From NCBI RefSeq assembly GCF_000166275.1, contig NZ_CM001023.1, forward strand, positions 2,173,001 through 2,237,000: a stretch of DNA of 64,000 nt. The letters run 5' to 3'. The notes under the pieces were generated by a model. The model saw nothing but the letters and a program-made list of their open reading frames with translations. It did not search any database and was not told the DNA's origin. This document shows positions 27,493 through 36,063 of the stretch, piece after piece (the stretch's first letter is position 1; each line of letters starts with the position of its first letter). The DNA comes from Algoriphagus machipongonensis. Lineage in GTDB: Bacteria; Bacteroidota; Bacteroidia; Cytophagales; Cyclobacteriaceae. The position numbers and the translations under genes are program-made.

Positions 27493-28314
27493 TTACCTGT
27501 TCTGAGTACCCATTTTTTTATTTAACTCTCTGAGCGCCTCATCTAACTCATTTCCTGATATATGTAGGTTTTTTAAAAGCTCCTCTTTTTCATCTTCATC
27601 CAATTCATAGTTTTGGATGAGGTCAGTAATCCCTAAAATCCTTGTTAAGGGTGCCCTAACTAAATGTGATTGCTCTGAGGCTAATTCCCGGAGTGTTTCA
27701 TTTTGAGACTCTAACCTTTTAAGGAACTCCATTTGCTCCGTAATATCTTCAAAGGCAGCGATATAGATTATTTCATTTGTTACTTCACTGTATCCTCTAA
27801 TTCCGTAAACCTTGAAGCATGAAATATCCCCTTCTTTACCTTTGACATATTTAATCAGTGAAAACCCCTTGTTCTTATGTAAATGGGTTATTTCGTCAAA
27901 CTCTATCTGTTCTTTTTCCTTGAATTCTTCAGGAGTTAAATCCGTGATATGGAGCTTTTTTAATTCACTTTCAGAAAATTTTGTGATGGTAGAAATGTTC
28001 TCACTCACATAGATGATTTTTCCTTCCTCATTTAATTTCATTAAACCTAAATTGGGATTGGAAAAGAGAAGTTGTATTTCTTGATTCCTATTGTTGACCT
28101 GACTATAAAGGTTTTTAATCAAAAGGTATAGAAGATAGCTAGTAAGACAGACATAAAATATCCCCTTTATTAGTTGGTACTGGGACATTTCCCTGACACT
28201 CTCACTCAATAATAAATCACCAATTTTATCACTAAAAATTATCCACATTACGCCAATCACCAGGTATAATACACTGATCTTCCAAGGTTTATTGACTTTG
28301 GGGAAATTTGACAT
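27493..28314 (-). CDS. Membrane PAS protein with HisKA-like helix but no ATPase domain
   Basis: 273 residues. Two transmembrane helices (about 13-30 and 45-66), then a PAS domain (about 75-195; LGLMKLNEEGKIIYVSENIS ... YIAAFEDITEQMEFLKRLES). A dimerisation/phosphoacceptor-like helix pair follows (ELASEQSHLVRAPLTRILGI, candidate His near 216). The protein stops about 50 residues later, without N, G1 or G2 boxes. Such truncated kinases exist in Bacteroidota; it could be a signal-modulating partner of a complete kinase, for example the large hybrid kinase 9 kb away (inference). It converges with the PH-like gene. Confidence 0.8.
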   Translation of the reverse strand: MSNFPKVNKPWKISVLYLVIGVMWIIFSDKIGDLLLSESVREMSQYQLIKGIFYVCLTSYLLYLLIKNLYSQVNNRNQEIQLLFSNPNLGLMKLNEEGKIIYVSENISTITKFSESELKKLHITDLTPEEFKEKEQIEFDEITHLHKNKGFSLIKYVKGKEGDISCFKVYGIRGYSEVTNEIIYIAAFEDITEQMEFLKRLESQNETLRELASEQSHLVRAPLTRILGITDLIQNYELDEDEKEELLKNLHISGNELDEALRELNKKMGTQNR

Positions 28315-28404
28315 TTAAAAGCTTTAATATTAAATGAAAGATAAACTTAGTGAATATTTTTATTTGGAATACCTACTAAAGGAGATCTTGGCAAAAAGCC
28401 ATTT

Positions 28405-31179
28405 TTAAAATTCTAAGATTTTTACTTTTCCTCCGATTCCTGAAGGCATTGTCTTCCAGTTACTTGCGTCAAAAGGTTTATAGTCGATGTTGACAAAATT
28501 GATTTCATGGTAATTTCTCCATTCAATATGATTCCGGTCCAGGTATCGAATGCTATTTGCCATTAAATTGGCTACTTCAATCTGCATAGTATTTTGTCCA
28601 TCCTTTAGATGCGCTGAGATATCCAGTTGGTAGGGGATGCTCCAGATCCCACCTGCATATTCTCCATTGATTTTGATTTTGGCAGATTCATAGACTTGAT
28701 CTATGGTTAATAAATAACTCTTTCCTTCTGTTTTATCAAAATCAAAAGTAGTAGAATAGGTGGCTTGTCCAGAAAAATTGTCTGCGGCTACATTTCCTCG
28801 GTCTGTCCAAGGTGAAATCACATCCATTTGCATAGGTGCTGGAAGTTCAGGCTGACCATTTTCAAATTCTAATTTCCAGTTTTCTGATAGGTCATAAGTT
28901 CCTTGGATTTCACTGTAATCAGGCCATTCTTCTAATTGAGTGCTTACATCCTTTTCCAATAGTTTTAAGAAAATGGATTCACCTGATTTCATATATAAAT
29001 CAATAGATGTTTGACCTGCAGATAATACAGAGTTTAAAACTCCAGTTTTGCCCGTCAATGGATCCATTAGAATGACTGTCTCTGCTTCATTTGCCAGATT
29101 AATCCGCTGGTTAACGGTATTTGCACTGTGATTTGCGATAAAATAATAGGTCTCGTTTACTGTTTTTCTTCTAATAAAATCTAACCCAGCGTCAACTAGT
29201 TGTTCACGGTTTATTCCCTGTTTAATCAGAGTTTCTGAGATTTTATCACTTAAAGTAATGTTTCCTTTTCCTTGTTGAGAAACGCCATTTTGAAAGTTTA
29301 GTGATGCCCAAAGTTGATCAAATGAGCTTTGCAAAGCTCCTTGATTCTGATGTATCCCAGGAATGGATTTTGGTTTGCTCTGGAAAATTACTTTTGCCCC
29401 ATTCTGGGCCAATTGAATTATTTTTTCTAAAGTGCTCATAGGCATAAACTCCGTTTCCGGGATAATCAACACTTTGGCTTGATTGTTTTTTGAAGTTTGA
29501 ATATTTCCCTGAACTGCTTTCGAAGAGGCGATCATTTCATCTGAGATAAAATCAAGGGAATAGCCAGCCTCCATCAGACTGCTAGAAAGCTGGTAAAATT
29601 CGGTGGAATGTAGCCATTCGTCTACCGCATGAACCGTGATCATTTCCATTTTTCCTTTTGGCTCTGCCCAAACATCATAGACTGGCCAATAAACCAATAG
29701 CTCGTTGTCAGGATTTCCGGCTTGAAGTATGGATTGAGATCTTGTGATAAACTGATTGAACTCATTAAAATGAGGCCAAAGGCTGTTATTCTGAGTTAGG
29801 TTTAAAGAGGCATAAAATAACCAACCTGGATAAGAAACATCTGAAGGACTGTAGGTCACCCCATGGTAAAATATATGGTTTACACCCGCTAAGAAGGCTT
29901 GTTCAACTTCCGGTTTCATTTGAGAATAGGAAGATTTAAAATGCTCACCTAACCAGGTAAAGGTTTCTGAGGAGGTTAAATTCTTACTTTTAATATGTGC
30001 CGCAGAGGAGGCAAATTTGAGCATGATTGGATCAGGATCAACATTTCTGATATCAGCACTGTCTCTTCTTAGTCCGGGGATCGGAAAGTAACTGGAGCCA
30101 AAAGTTTCGCATTCCGGGATGTCAACAGCCCCGTACAAATCCAATAAATTACCGGGAGATCCATGGGCTTGGTTTTTGGTAAGTTTTGATTGACTATGTG
30201 CCCAAGAAGTCCAATTCCTTGTGAAATTAGAGATCAATAAATCATTGATGGTTTCTCGATAGTCCGATTTAACTCTTCGAACCATTTCACTATTTTCTTC
30301 ACTTTCTAAATAGGGTAAGTATTGCTTGAGGTCATAGCCTCTAAGTCTTTCAAAATCTTCGAAAAAAGTGGCTGTAAAATCTGCCCCATATACTTCAAAA
30401 CTATCATTGTAAAATGCCCGGATATCAAAATCCTTCGAAGCCATTTTCTCTTCAAAATACTGATTATAAGCATCTACTGCAGATTTGCTGAAATGGTCAA
30501 GGGTAAAACCTACACCACCGGGAGCTGCTCTTTTGACCATCTGACCCGTTTTGTCCAAAAAAATTGCCTTTAAATCCCAATCTCCATCTGCTTCCCAATT
30601 TAAATTTCCCTGAGCATCAAGATACTCTGTGAGTTCTATTGCAGCTCCACTGTCATTATATCCCATAACCGCAATCAGTTCGGCCATGGGCTGTCTTTCA
30701 CTTTTTCTTTGGAATAGGATAGGGGAATTCAATTTTCCTCCTGCTTTTAGGGAATAGTCCTGAATAATCATTCTGCTGGCAGCTTCATTCCTTCCTACTT
30801 GCGGCCCACCATATGGCCAACCCGTACCCTGGGTCATGTCAACCCCCATTCCAAGATCTTTTGCTTTGTTGATAGTGAAATCAAGCATGTCTAGCCAATC
30901 ATCAGAAAGGAAATCCAGATACCTATCTTCATATCCTTTTGCTCCATAAATAGGAGCAATCTCCACACCTCCCAAACCTGATTCTTGATAATTCGTCAGT
31001 AAGCTGGAAAGATTGGTTTCATCCACAGCATTTCCCATCCACCACCATCGGGTCCATGGCTTGGCAGTTTGTGTGATTTCTGGCCAGTCTTCAGGTTTTT
31101 TTACTTCCTCTTTATCTGGAGTCAATGGCCAAAATATAAAGAGAGATAATACAAATAGGAAAATGGTTTTTAAGGGCAT
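28405..31179 (-). CDS. Secreted alpha-L-rhamnosidase (GH106 type)
   Basis: 924 residues with an N-terminal hydrophobic signal (FLFVLSLFIFWPL). The GH106 hallmark begins at about residue 43: RWWWMGNAVDE, followed by SGLGGVEIAPIYGAKGYEDR. DDWLDMLDFTINKAKDLGMG and MTQGTGWPYGGPQVG complete the first barrel block. The C-terminal part (about 790-924) is a galactose-binding-like sandwich (YLLTIDQVYESAKIKINGEY). GH106 enzymes cleave alpha-L-rhamnose from rhamnogalacturonan or related glycans. It is the last gene of a three-gene operon after rhaM (11-bp gap) and the CE12 esterase gene. The identity is strong; the linkage specificity is not visible. Confidence 0.88.
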   Translation of the reverse strand: MPLKTIFLFVLSLFIFWPLTPDKEEVKKPEDWPEITQTAKPWTRWWWMGNAVDETNLSSLLTNYQESGLGGVEIAPIYGAKGYEDRYLDFLSDDWLDMLDFTINKAKDLGMGVDMTQGTGWPYGGPQVGRNEAASRMIIQDYSLKAGGKLNSPILFQRKSERQPMAELIAVMGYNDSGAAIELTEYLDAQGNLNWEADGDWDLKAIFLDKTGQMVKRAAPGGVGFTLDHFSKSAVDAYNQYFEEKMASKDFDIRAFYNDSFEVYGADFTATFFEDFERLRGYDLKQYLPYLESEENSEMVRRVKSDYRETINDLLISNFTRNWTSWAHSQSKLTKNQAHGSPGNLLDLYGAVDIPECETFGSSYFPIPGLRRDSADIRNVDPDPIMLKFASSAAHIKSKNLTSSETFTWLGEHFKSSYSQMKPEVEQAFLAGVNHIFYHGVTYSPSDVSYPGWLFYASLNLTQNNSLWPHFNEFNQFITRSQSILQAGNPDNELLVYWPVYDVWAEPKGKMEMITVHAVDEWLHSTEFYQLSSSLMEAGYSLDFISDEMIASSKAVQGNIQTSKNNQAKVLIIPETEFMPMSTLEKIIQLAQNGAKVIFQSKPKSIPGIHQNQGALQSSFDQLWASLNFQNGVSQQGKGNITLSDKISETLIKQGINREQLVDAGLDFIRRKTVNETYYFIANHSANTVNQRINLANEAETVILMDPLTGKTGVLNSVLSAGQTSIDLYMKSGESIFLKLLEKDVSTQLEEWPDYSEIQGTYDLSENWKLEFENGQPELPAPMQMDVISPWTDRGNVAADNFSGQATYSTTFDFDKTEGKSYLLTIDQVYESAKIKINGEYAGGIWSIPYQLDISAHLKDGQNTMQIEVANLMANSIRYLDRNHIEWRNYHEINFVNIDYKPFDASNWKTMPSGIGGKVKILEF

Positions 31180-31190
31180 TGTGGGTTCAA

Positions 31191-31505
31191 TTAGAGGTTA
31201 AATACTTTTTCCAATGGAATAGTCACAGGTGAATTGTCTGGATTGGTTTCCATGATATCTGCCATATAGCTCCACCATTTTTGTACAATTATATGGTCTC
31301 CTAAATCCTGTGAGTTAGACTCTCCATCGATTACCTGAAAGGCAAAAAGATTGGAAGTTTCCCTGTCCAAAAATATCTGATAATCAATGATTCCCGTGTC
31401 TTTAAGTAAAGCAACTAATTCAGGCCATATTTCGCTGTGCCTTCTTTCGTATTCCTCCTCAAATCCAGGAATTAGTCTCATTCTAAAAGCAAGAGTTCGT
31501 TTCAT
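31191..31505 (-). CDS. rhaM: L-rhamnose mutarotase
   Basis: 104 residues, the usual length. The sequence RMRLIPGFEEEYERRHSEIW with PEL, the central FLDRETSNLFAFQVID, and the C-terminal QKWWSYMADIMETNPDNSPV match RhaM almost position by position; the active-site His lies in RRHSEIW. It interconverts alpha and beta anomers of L-rhamnose in the cytoplasm and so prepares rhamnose released by the neighbouring GH106 rhamnosidase for catabolism. It sits between CE12 (3-bp gap) and GH106 (11-bp gap). The rest of the rhamnose catabolic pathway (isomerase, kinase, aldolase) is not in this window. Confidence 0.95.
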   Translation of the reverse strand: MKRTLAFRMRLIPGFEEEYERRHSEIWPELVALLKDTGIIDYQIFLDRETSNLFAFQVIDGESNSQDLGDHIIVQKWWSYMADIMETNPDNSPVTIPLEKVFNL

Positions 31506-31508
31506 GAT

Positions 31509-33029
31509 TTAGTTTTTCAAGAAAGACTTTAAGTCAATTGAGTTGATGTTTTCGATAGCTTCAGCAACTATTTCAGCATTGAGAATTGCTCCGTCTTTGA
31601 TGGTATGTGTATGATCAGATTTATTAAATAAATTTTCTCTCACATATTTTTCTCCCAAGCGGTCATATTCATCAGCAACGAGTTTATTTAAATCTATAAA
31701 GGGAGTATTGGTGTCTTGTGCGACTTGTTTTGCCCATAATGCATAATCTTCATCTGCTCGGTTCACTTTCCCATCTTCCCAATTATTCCTAGGAATCAAA
31801 GAACAAACAATCGGTGTGGCTCCTTTGTCTTTTGCCTCATAAATCATCTGCCTGAGATATTGCCCATAGGAATATACAGTTTCTTGCTTTTGAGTGATTG
31901 GATTATAAATATGTTCCGCTTCTAAACCGGAACTTTTAATCGTACCTCGGGCTCTTAGAGTATCAGCAAGCGGGCTTGCATCATTATGGCCAAATTGCAT
32001 GATTAAATAATCCCCAGGCTCTAATTTTTCCAATACTTTCTCCCAGAGTCCATAGGTTTGAAAAGTTCTGCTACTGGTGCCGCCTAATGCATGATTTTGG
32101 ACTTTTATCTTTTCTTCGTCAAAATAAGGAGCTAAGAAATCTCCCCAGCCCCAAAGTCCACCTGCGCCATCTCCTTGCCCATTCTTAACTGTAGAGTCTC
32201 CAATTAGAAATAGGGTAGGCATATCTTTTTGTAGGTAATCCTTCAGTTTAACGTTTTCTAAAGAGCGAATTCCCTCAGTGACATAAAATGCATTGATTCT
32301 TGCTCCGGCTTCATTGGTATGGGTATGATCTCGTTCGAAAAGACCCTTGACAACTGCGGGTCCCCATTGATCATATTGATCCCCAATGATATTATTCAGG
32401 TCAATAAATGGAACACCGTGTCTGCGGGCTGCGGCCCTTGCCCATTTACCAAAATCCTGATCTGCTCTTTCCACATCACCATCTTGGAATTTATTTCTAG
32501 GAATCATGGAGGCGACAATAGGGGTAGCGCCTTTGGCAATAGTCTCTGTGATAAATTTTTCAAGGTACCAACCATAGGTATGTACTGTTTCTTTTGTTCC
32601 ATCAGGCCAGGTCAATTCCTTAGTTTCATCACCCATGCCTCTCAAAACTCCTCTATAGCCAGCTTTGGTCGTGTCAGGTTCAGAACCTTCATTGTGACCA
32701 AACTGCATCATTACAAAATCTCCGGGTTTTAATGTTTCCAAAACACGTTCCCAGCGACCTTCCTTAATAAAAGTTCGTGTACTTCTGCCTGCCATAGCCT
32801 GATTACTAACTTCTAGCTTTGTACTATCAAAGAAGTCTTGCAATACATTTCCCCATCCGAGTTGGAGATTTCCTTCTCCACCATTTCTGACGGTAGAGTC
32901 ACCAATTAGGTATAGAGTTGTTTTTCCCTCTTCTTTTTCCTGAAAAGCAAAAAGGCTTAAAAATAAGAAAGAGAAGAATAATAGGTAGTGGGGCTTATTG
33001 AGAGAATATGAGCTGTTCTTTTTCATCAA
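31509..33029 (-). CDS. Rhamnogalacturonan acetylesterase-like protein with two SGNH domains (CE12)
   Basis: 506 residues. Signal peptide to about 30, then two complete SGNH/GDSL hydrolase domains in tandem. Domain 1 (about 36-265) has GDSTVRNGGEG near 43, QFGHNEGSEP near 110 and DHTHTNEAG near 237. Domain 2 (about 270-503) has GDSTVKNGQGDGAGG near 277, QFGHNDASP near 345 and DHTHTIKDG near 478. Both keep the catalytic Ser and the DxxH pair plus the oxyanion Asn, so both appear active. CE12 esterases remove acetyl groups from pectic rhamnogalacturonan and thereby open the backbone for rhamnosidases. First gene of the operon with rhaM and GH106, divergent from the propeller gene. Confidence 0.9.
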   Translation of the reverse strand: MMKKNSSYSLNKPHYLLFFSFLFLSLFAFQEKEEGKTTLYLIGDSTVRNGGEGNLQLGWGNVLQDFFDSTKLEVSNQAMAGRSTRTFIKEGRWERVLETLKPGDFVMMQFGHNEGSEPDTTKAGYRGVLRGMGDETKELTWPDGTKETVHTYGWYLEKFITETIAKGATPIVASMIPRNKFQDGDVERADQDFGKWARAAARRHGVPFIDLNNIIGDQYDQWGPAVVKGLFERDHTHTNEAGARINAFYVTEGIRSLENVKLKDYLQKDMPTLFLIGDSTVKNGQGDGAGGLWGWGDFLAPYFDEEKIKVQNHALGGTSSRTFQTYGLWEKVLEKLEPGDYLIMQFGHNDASPLADTLRARGTIKSSGLEAEHIYNPITQKQETVYSYGQYLRQMIYEAKDKGATPIVCSLIPRNNWEDGKVNRADEDYALWAKQVAQDTNTPFIDLNKLVADEYDRLGEKYVRENLFNKSDHTHTIKDGAILNAEIVAEAIENINSIDLKSFLKN

Positions 33030-33245
33030 ATGTTTGAAAATCTTTTAAATTCTAAGTTAAGAAAAGATTTATTGAACACTTAAATAAGCTAAATATTCAG
33101 CTTGATAGAATAGTATAAAAGTAAAAAACAATCAGAATCTGTATTGAAAGTACGTTTTCAAAGCGCCTTTTTACCGATTGACATTTTGGAGCTTTGTACC
33201 CGCTTTTTTTTATTTAATTTAACTGGCACAACCTTAAAGAAAAAG

Positions 33246-35972
33246 ATGAACAAAATTAAAAGAGCCTTAAAAAACATGGCAGCACTCACCACGCTGCTTC
33301 TGGTAGGTAATCTATCAGATACCTTAGCGCAGAAAATCCCCGACCAAGTGGTGGAATCTGTCAAATTCAGGGAAATTGGCCCTACACGTCAGGGTGGTCG
33401 ATATGTTGAATTTGCTGTTGTGGCTAGTTCCACTAAAGTTATTTATGCAGCTACTGCCTCTGGTGGTTTATGGAAATCTACCAACAATGGGCAGTCTTGG
33501 GAGCCTATTTTTGATCATGAATCTGTGATATCCCTAGGATCGGTTGCTGTAGATCAGAGCAATCCTTCAGTAGTATGGTTAGGATCAGGAGAGGCAAATA
33601 ATTCCAGAAGTTCTTATTGGGGAGATGGAATCTATAAATCTACGGATGAAGGTAAAACCTGGAAAAATATGGGATTACCAGAGTCTCATCACATTGGAAG
33701 AATTGTGATCGATCCTAGAGATTCGGATGTAGTTTATGTTGCTGCTTTGGGGCATTTGTACTCAGAAAACCCAGAGAGAGGTTTATATAAAACCACTGAT
33801 GGTGGACAATCCTGGGATAAAGTTCTAGAGATTCAGAGAGAAGATGGGAAGTATATAGGTGTAGTAGACGTGATTATGAGTCCTGAGGATCCAAACACTT
33901 TAATCGCTGCAGCTTATGATAAAATCCGTAGACCTTGGACCTTCAATGAAGGTGGAGAAGGAAGTGGGATTTATAAATCCACGGATGCTGGAAAGACTTG
34001 GGAGAAATTAGAAAATGGTTTGCCTGGAGGATTTTTAGGAAGAATTGGAGTGGCTTATGCTCCAAGTAATCCTAATGTAGTTTATGCAAATATTGAAAAT
34101 GTAAATGTAGATGGAATCTCAGATGAGGAGAGAAGAAAGATGCTTGAAATTGGCCTTCCTTTAGGAGAAGGTCAGGAAACCGAAGGAACAGAAATGTATC
34201 GTTCGGATGATGGGGGAGAAAACTGGAGAAAAATTAGTCCAGAAGGAGAAGATGTAGGAGGATACCCTTCTTACTATTATCAGCAAGTTATCGTGGATCC
34301 AAATGATGAAGACCATGTTTATGTATTAGGAATTCGCGTATGGGAAACCAAAGATGGTGGAGAAACTTGGGGAATGCCTTTCCGTTTTGGAGGAGATAAC
34401 CATGCGATGTGGATAGATCCTGCTGATTCTGAGCATATGCTTTTAGGCTATGATCACGGCATGGGGATTACCTATGATGCAGGTAAGACTTGGTACCATC
34501 CTGATGAGTTGCCTTTGGCACAATTCTATGCGGTGGATGTCGATATGGCCTATCCATACAATGTTTATGGTGGTCTTCAGGATAATGGTTCTGTAAGAGG
34601 ACCAAGCACCACAAAAGATGGAAGTCCAATTCCATTTGAAGCTTGGCAACGAGTAGGTGGTGGAGACGGTATGTACAATGTCGTAGACAGATCAAATAAC
34701 CGTTATCTATACAATGAGTCGCAGTTTGGACCCATCCAACGATTGGATTTGAAAACTGGAGAAAGTAAAAGCATCAGGTATTCCGGTGCCAGAGATATGA
34801 GATGGAATTGGAATTCGCCAATTGTAGTTTCTCAGCATAATACGGATGTGATTTATCATGCGGGAAATAAAGTATTGAAATCAACTTTTAGAGGTGAAAA
34901 CTGGGAGGAAATCAGTCCAGACCTTTCCAAAGATGATTCAGTAAAAGCCTTGGGAACTGGTAATATCCAGTATGGAACGATTACAACATTGGAGGAATCT
35001 CCATTGAATCCACAGGAGCTTTGGGCGGGTACAGATGATGGAAATCTTCAAGTTACTAAGGACGGTGGTAAGACTTGGACTTTATTAAATGATAAGGTTC
35101 CAAACAACCCTGAGTATTGGGTGACAAGAGTAGAGGCTTCTGCTCATTTCCCTGGTACAGCCTATGTTGCTTATAATGGAATGCGCAGAGACGATTTCAC
35201 TTCCTATTTATATAAAACAACTGATTGGGGAGAAACCTGGACTTCTATAGCTGAGGGGATTCCTGCAGCAGGTGTTAATGTAATTCGTGAGGATCATACG
35301 AATCCAAATCTATTATTTGTTGGAACCGAACTTGGTACTTATGCAAGTATTGACGGAGGTGAAAATTGGAGTACGTTCATGACAGGAATGCCAAGCAATC
35401 CGGCTTATGACATGGTGATTCACCCAAGAGAAAATGAATTGGTTGTGGCTACACACGGAAGAGGGATTTTTATCGCTGATATTGTTCCGCTTCAAGGATT
35501 GAGTTCATCTACTTTGGATTCTGATTTAACTTTATTTGATATCAAGCCAGCCGTTCAATATGTGGAAGGTTTAAGCAATGTTACTGCCTTTACGAACTTT
35601 GATGGGGAAAGTAGAGCGCCGGGAACGCATGTTCATTTCTATGCAAAAAATGCTGGAAAAGCTACCGTCAAGATTTACAAAGGAGCCAAAGAGATTCTAA
35701 GCAAATCTGTCAATGCTAAAGCGGGAGTAAATACTTTCAACTGGGAGTTTGAGGAAATTACCGGAGAGAGATCTCAAAAGCAATTGGATCAGACTGCTGA
35801 ACGCTTTAGAAGCTTCGGAATGGAAGAGGAAGATATTGAAAGAAGGTTGGAAAGCATGAAATACATCACTAGAACTGTTGGTCCTGGTACCTACAAAGTG
35901 GTAGTGGAATTGAATGGAAAATCTGCAAGCAAAGAAGCAGTTGTCATGCAAGACTACTGGAATGGTAATTAA
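33246..35972 (+). CDS. Secreted Asp-box (BNR-type) beta-propeller protein
   Basis: The frame is open from 33144, but the ATG at 33246 gives a normal signal peptide (MNKIKRALKNMAALTTLLLV ... DTLAQ) and 908 residues. At least nine Asp-boxes of the form S/T-x-D-x-G-x-T/S/N-W are visible (STDEGKTW, TTDGGQSW, STDAGKTW, SDDGGENW, TKDGGETW, TYDAGKTW, TKDGGKTW, TTDWGETW, SIDGGENW). They predict one or two sortilin/GH74-like propellers. A C-terminal Ig-like sandwich follows (about 780-908). Asp-boxes alone do not prove sialidase or xyloglucanase activity, and I could not identify a catalytic pair. A terminator follows the stop codon. Confidence 0.85.
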   Translation: MNKIKRALKNMAALTTLLLVGNLSDTLAQKIPDQVVESVKFREIGPTRQGGRYVEFAVVASSTKVIYAATASGGLWKSTNNGQSWEPIFDHESVISLGSVAVDQSNPSVVWLGSGEANNSRSSYWGDGIYKSTDEGKTWKNMGLPESHHIGRIVIDPRDSDVVYVAALGHLYSENPERGLYKTTDGGQSWDKVLEIQREDGKYIGVVDVIMSPEDPNTLIAAAYDKIRRPWTFNEGGEGSGIYKSTDAGKTWEKLENGLPGGFLGRIGVAYAPSNPNVVYANIENVNVDGISDEERRKMLEIGLPLGEGQETEGTEMYRSDDGGENWRKISPEGEDVGGYPSYYYQQVIVDPNDEDHVYVLGIRVWETKDGGETWGMPFRFGGDNHAMWIDPADSEHMLLGYDHGMGITYDAGKTWYHPDELPLAQFYAVDVDMAYPYNVYGGLQDNGSVRGPSTTKDGSPIPFEAWQRVGGGDGMYNVVDRSNNRYLYNESQFGPIQRLDLKTGESKSIRYSGARDMRWNWNSPIVVSQHNTDVIYHAGNKVLKSTFRGENWEEISPDLSKDDSVKALGTGNIQYGTITTLEESPLNPQELWAGTDDGNLQVTKDGGKTWTLLNDKVPNNPEYWVTRVEASAHFPGTAYVAYNGMRRDDFTSYLYKTTDWGETWTSIAEGIPAAGVNVIREDHTNPNLLFVGTELGTYASIDGGENWSTFMTGMPSNPAYDMVIHPRENELVVATHGRGIFIADIVPLQGLSSSTLDSDLTLFDIKPAVQYVEGLSNVTAFTNFDGESRAPGTHVHFYAKNAGKATVKIYKGAKEILSKSVNAKAGVNTFNWEFEEITGERSQKQLDQTAERFRSFGMEEEDIERRLESMKYITRTVGPGTYKVVVELNGKSASKEAVVMQDYWNGN

Positions 35973-35989
35973 TTCCAAATGAATAGCAA

Positions 35990-36024
35990 AAACCTGATCT
36001 GTGAATTACAGGTCAGGTTTTTTT
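35990..36024 (+). terminator. Rho-independent terminator after the propeller gene
   Basis: AAACCTGA pairs with TCAGGTTT; the stem continues through one T-G wobble to CTGT with ACAG around a GAATT loop (13 bp in all), followed by a run of T. It could also serve the convergent sulfatase gene. Confidence 0.85.
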
Positions 36025-36063
36025 ATGCCCATTTTTTAGTACAAAGTAGGTGGTGTTTGGTTA

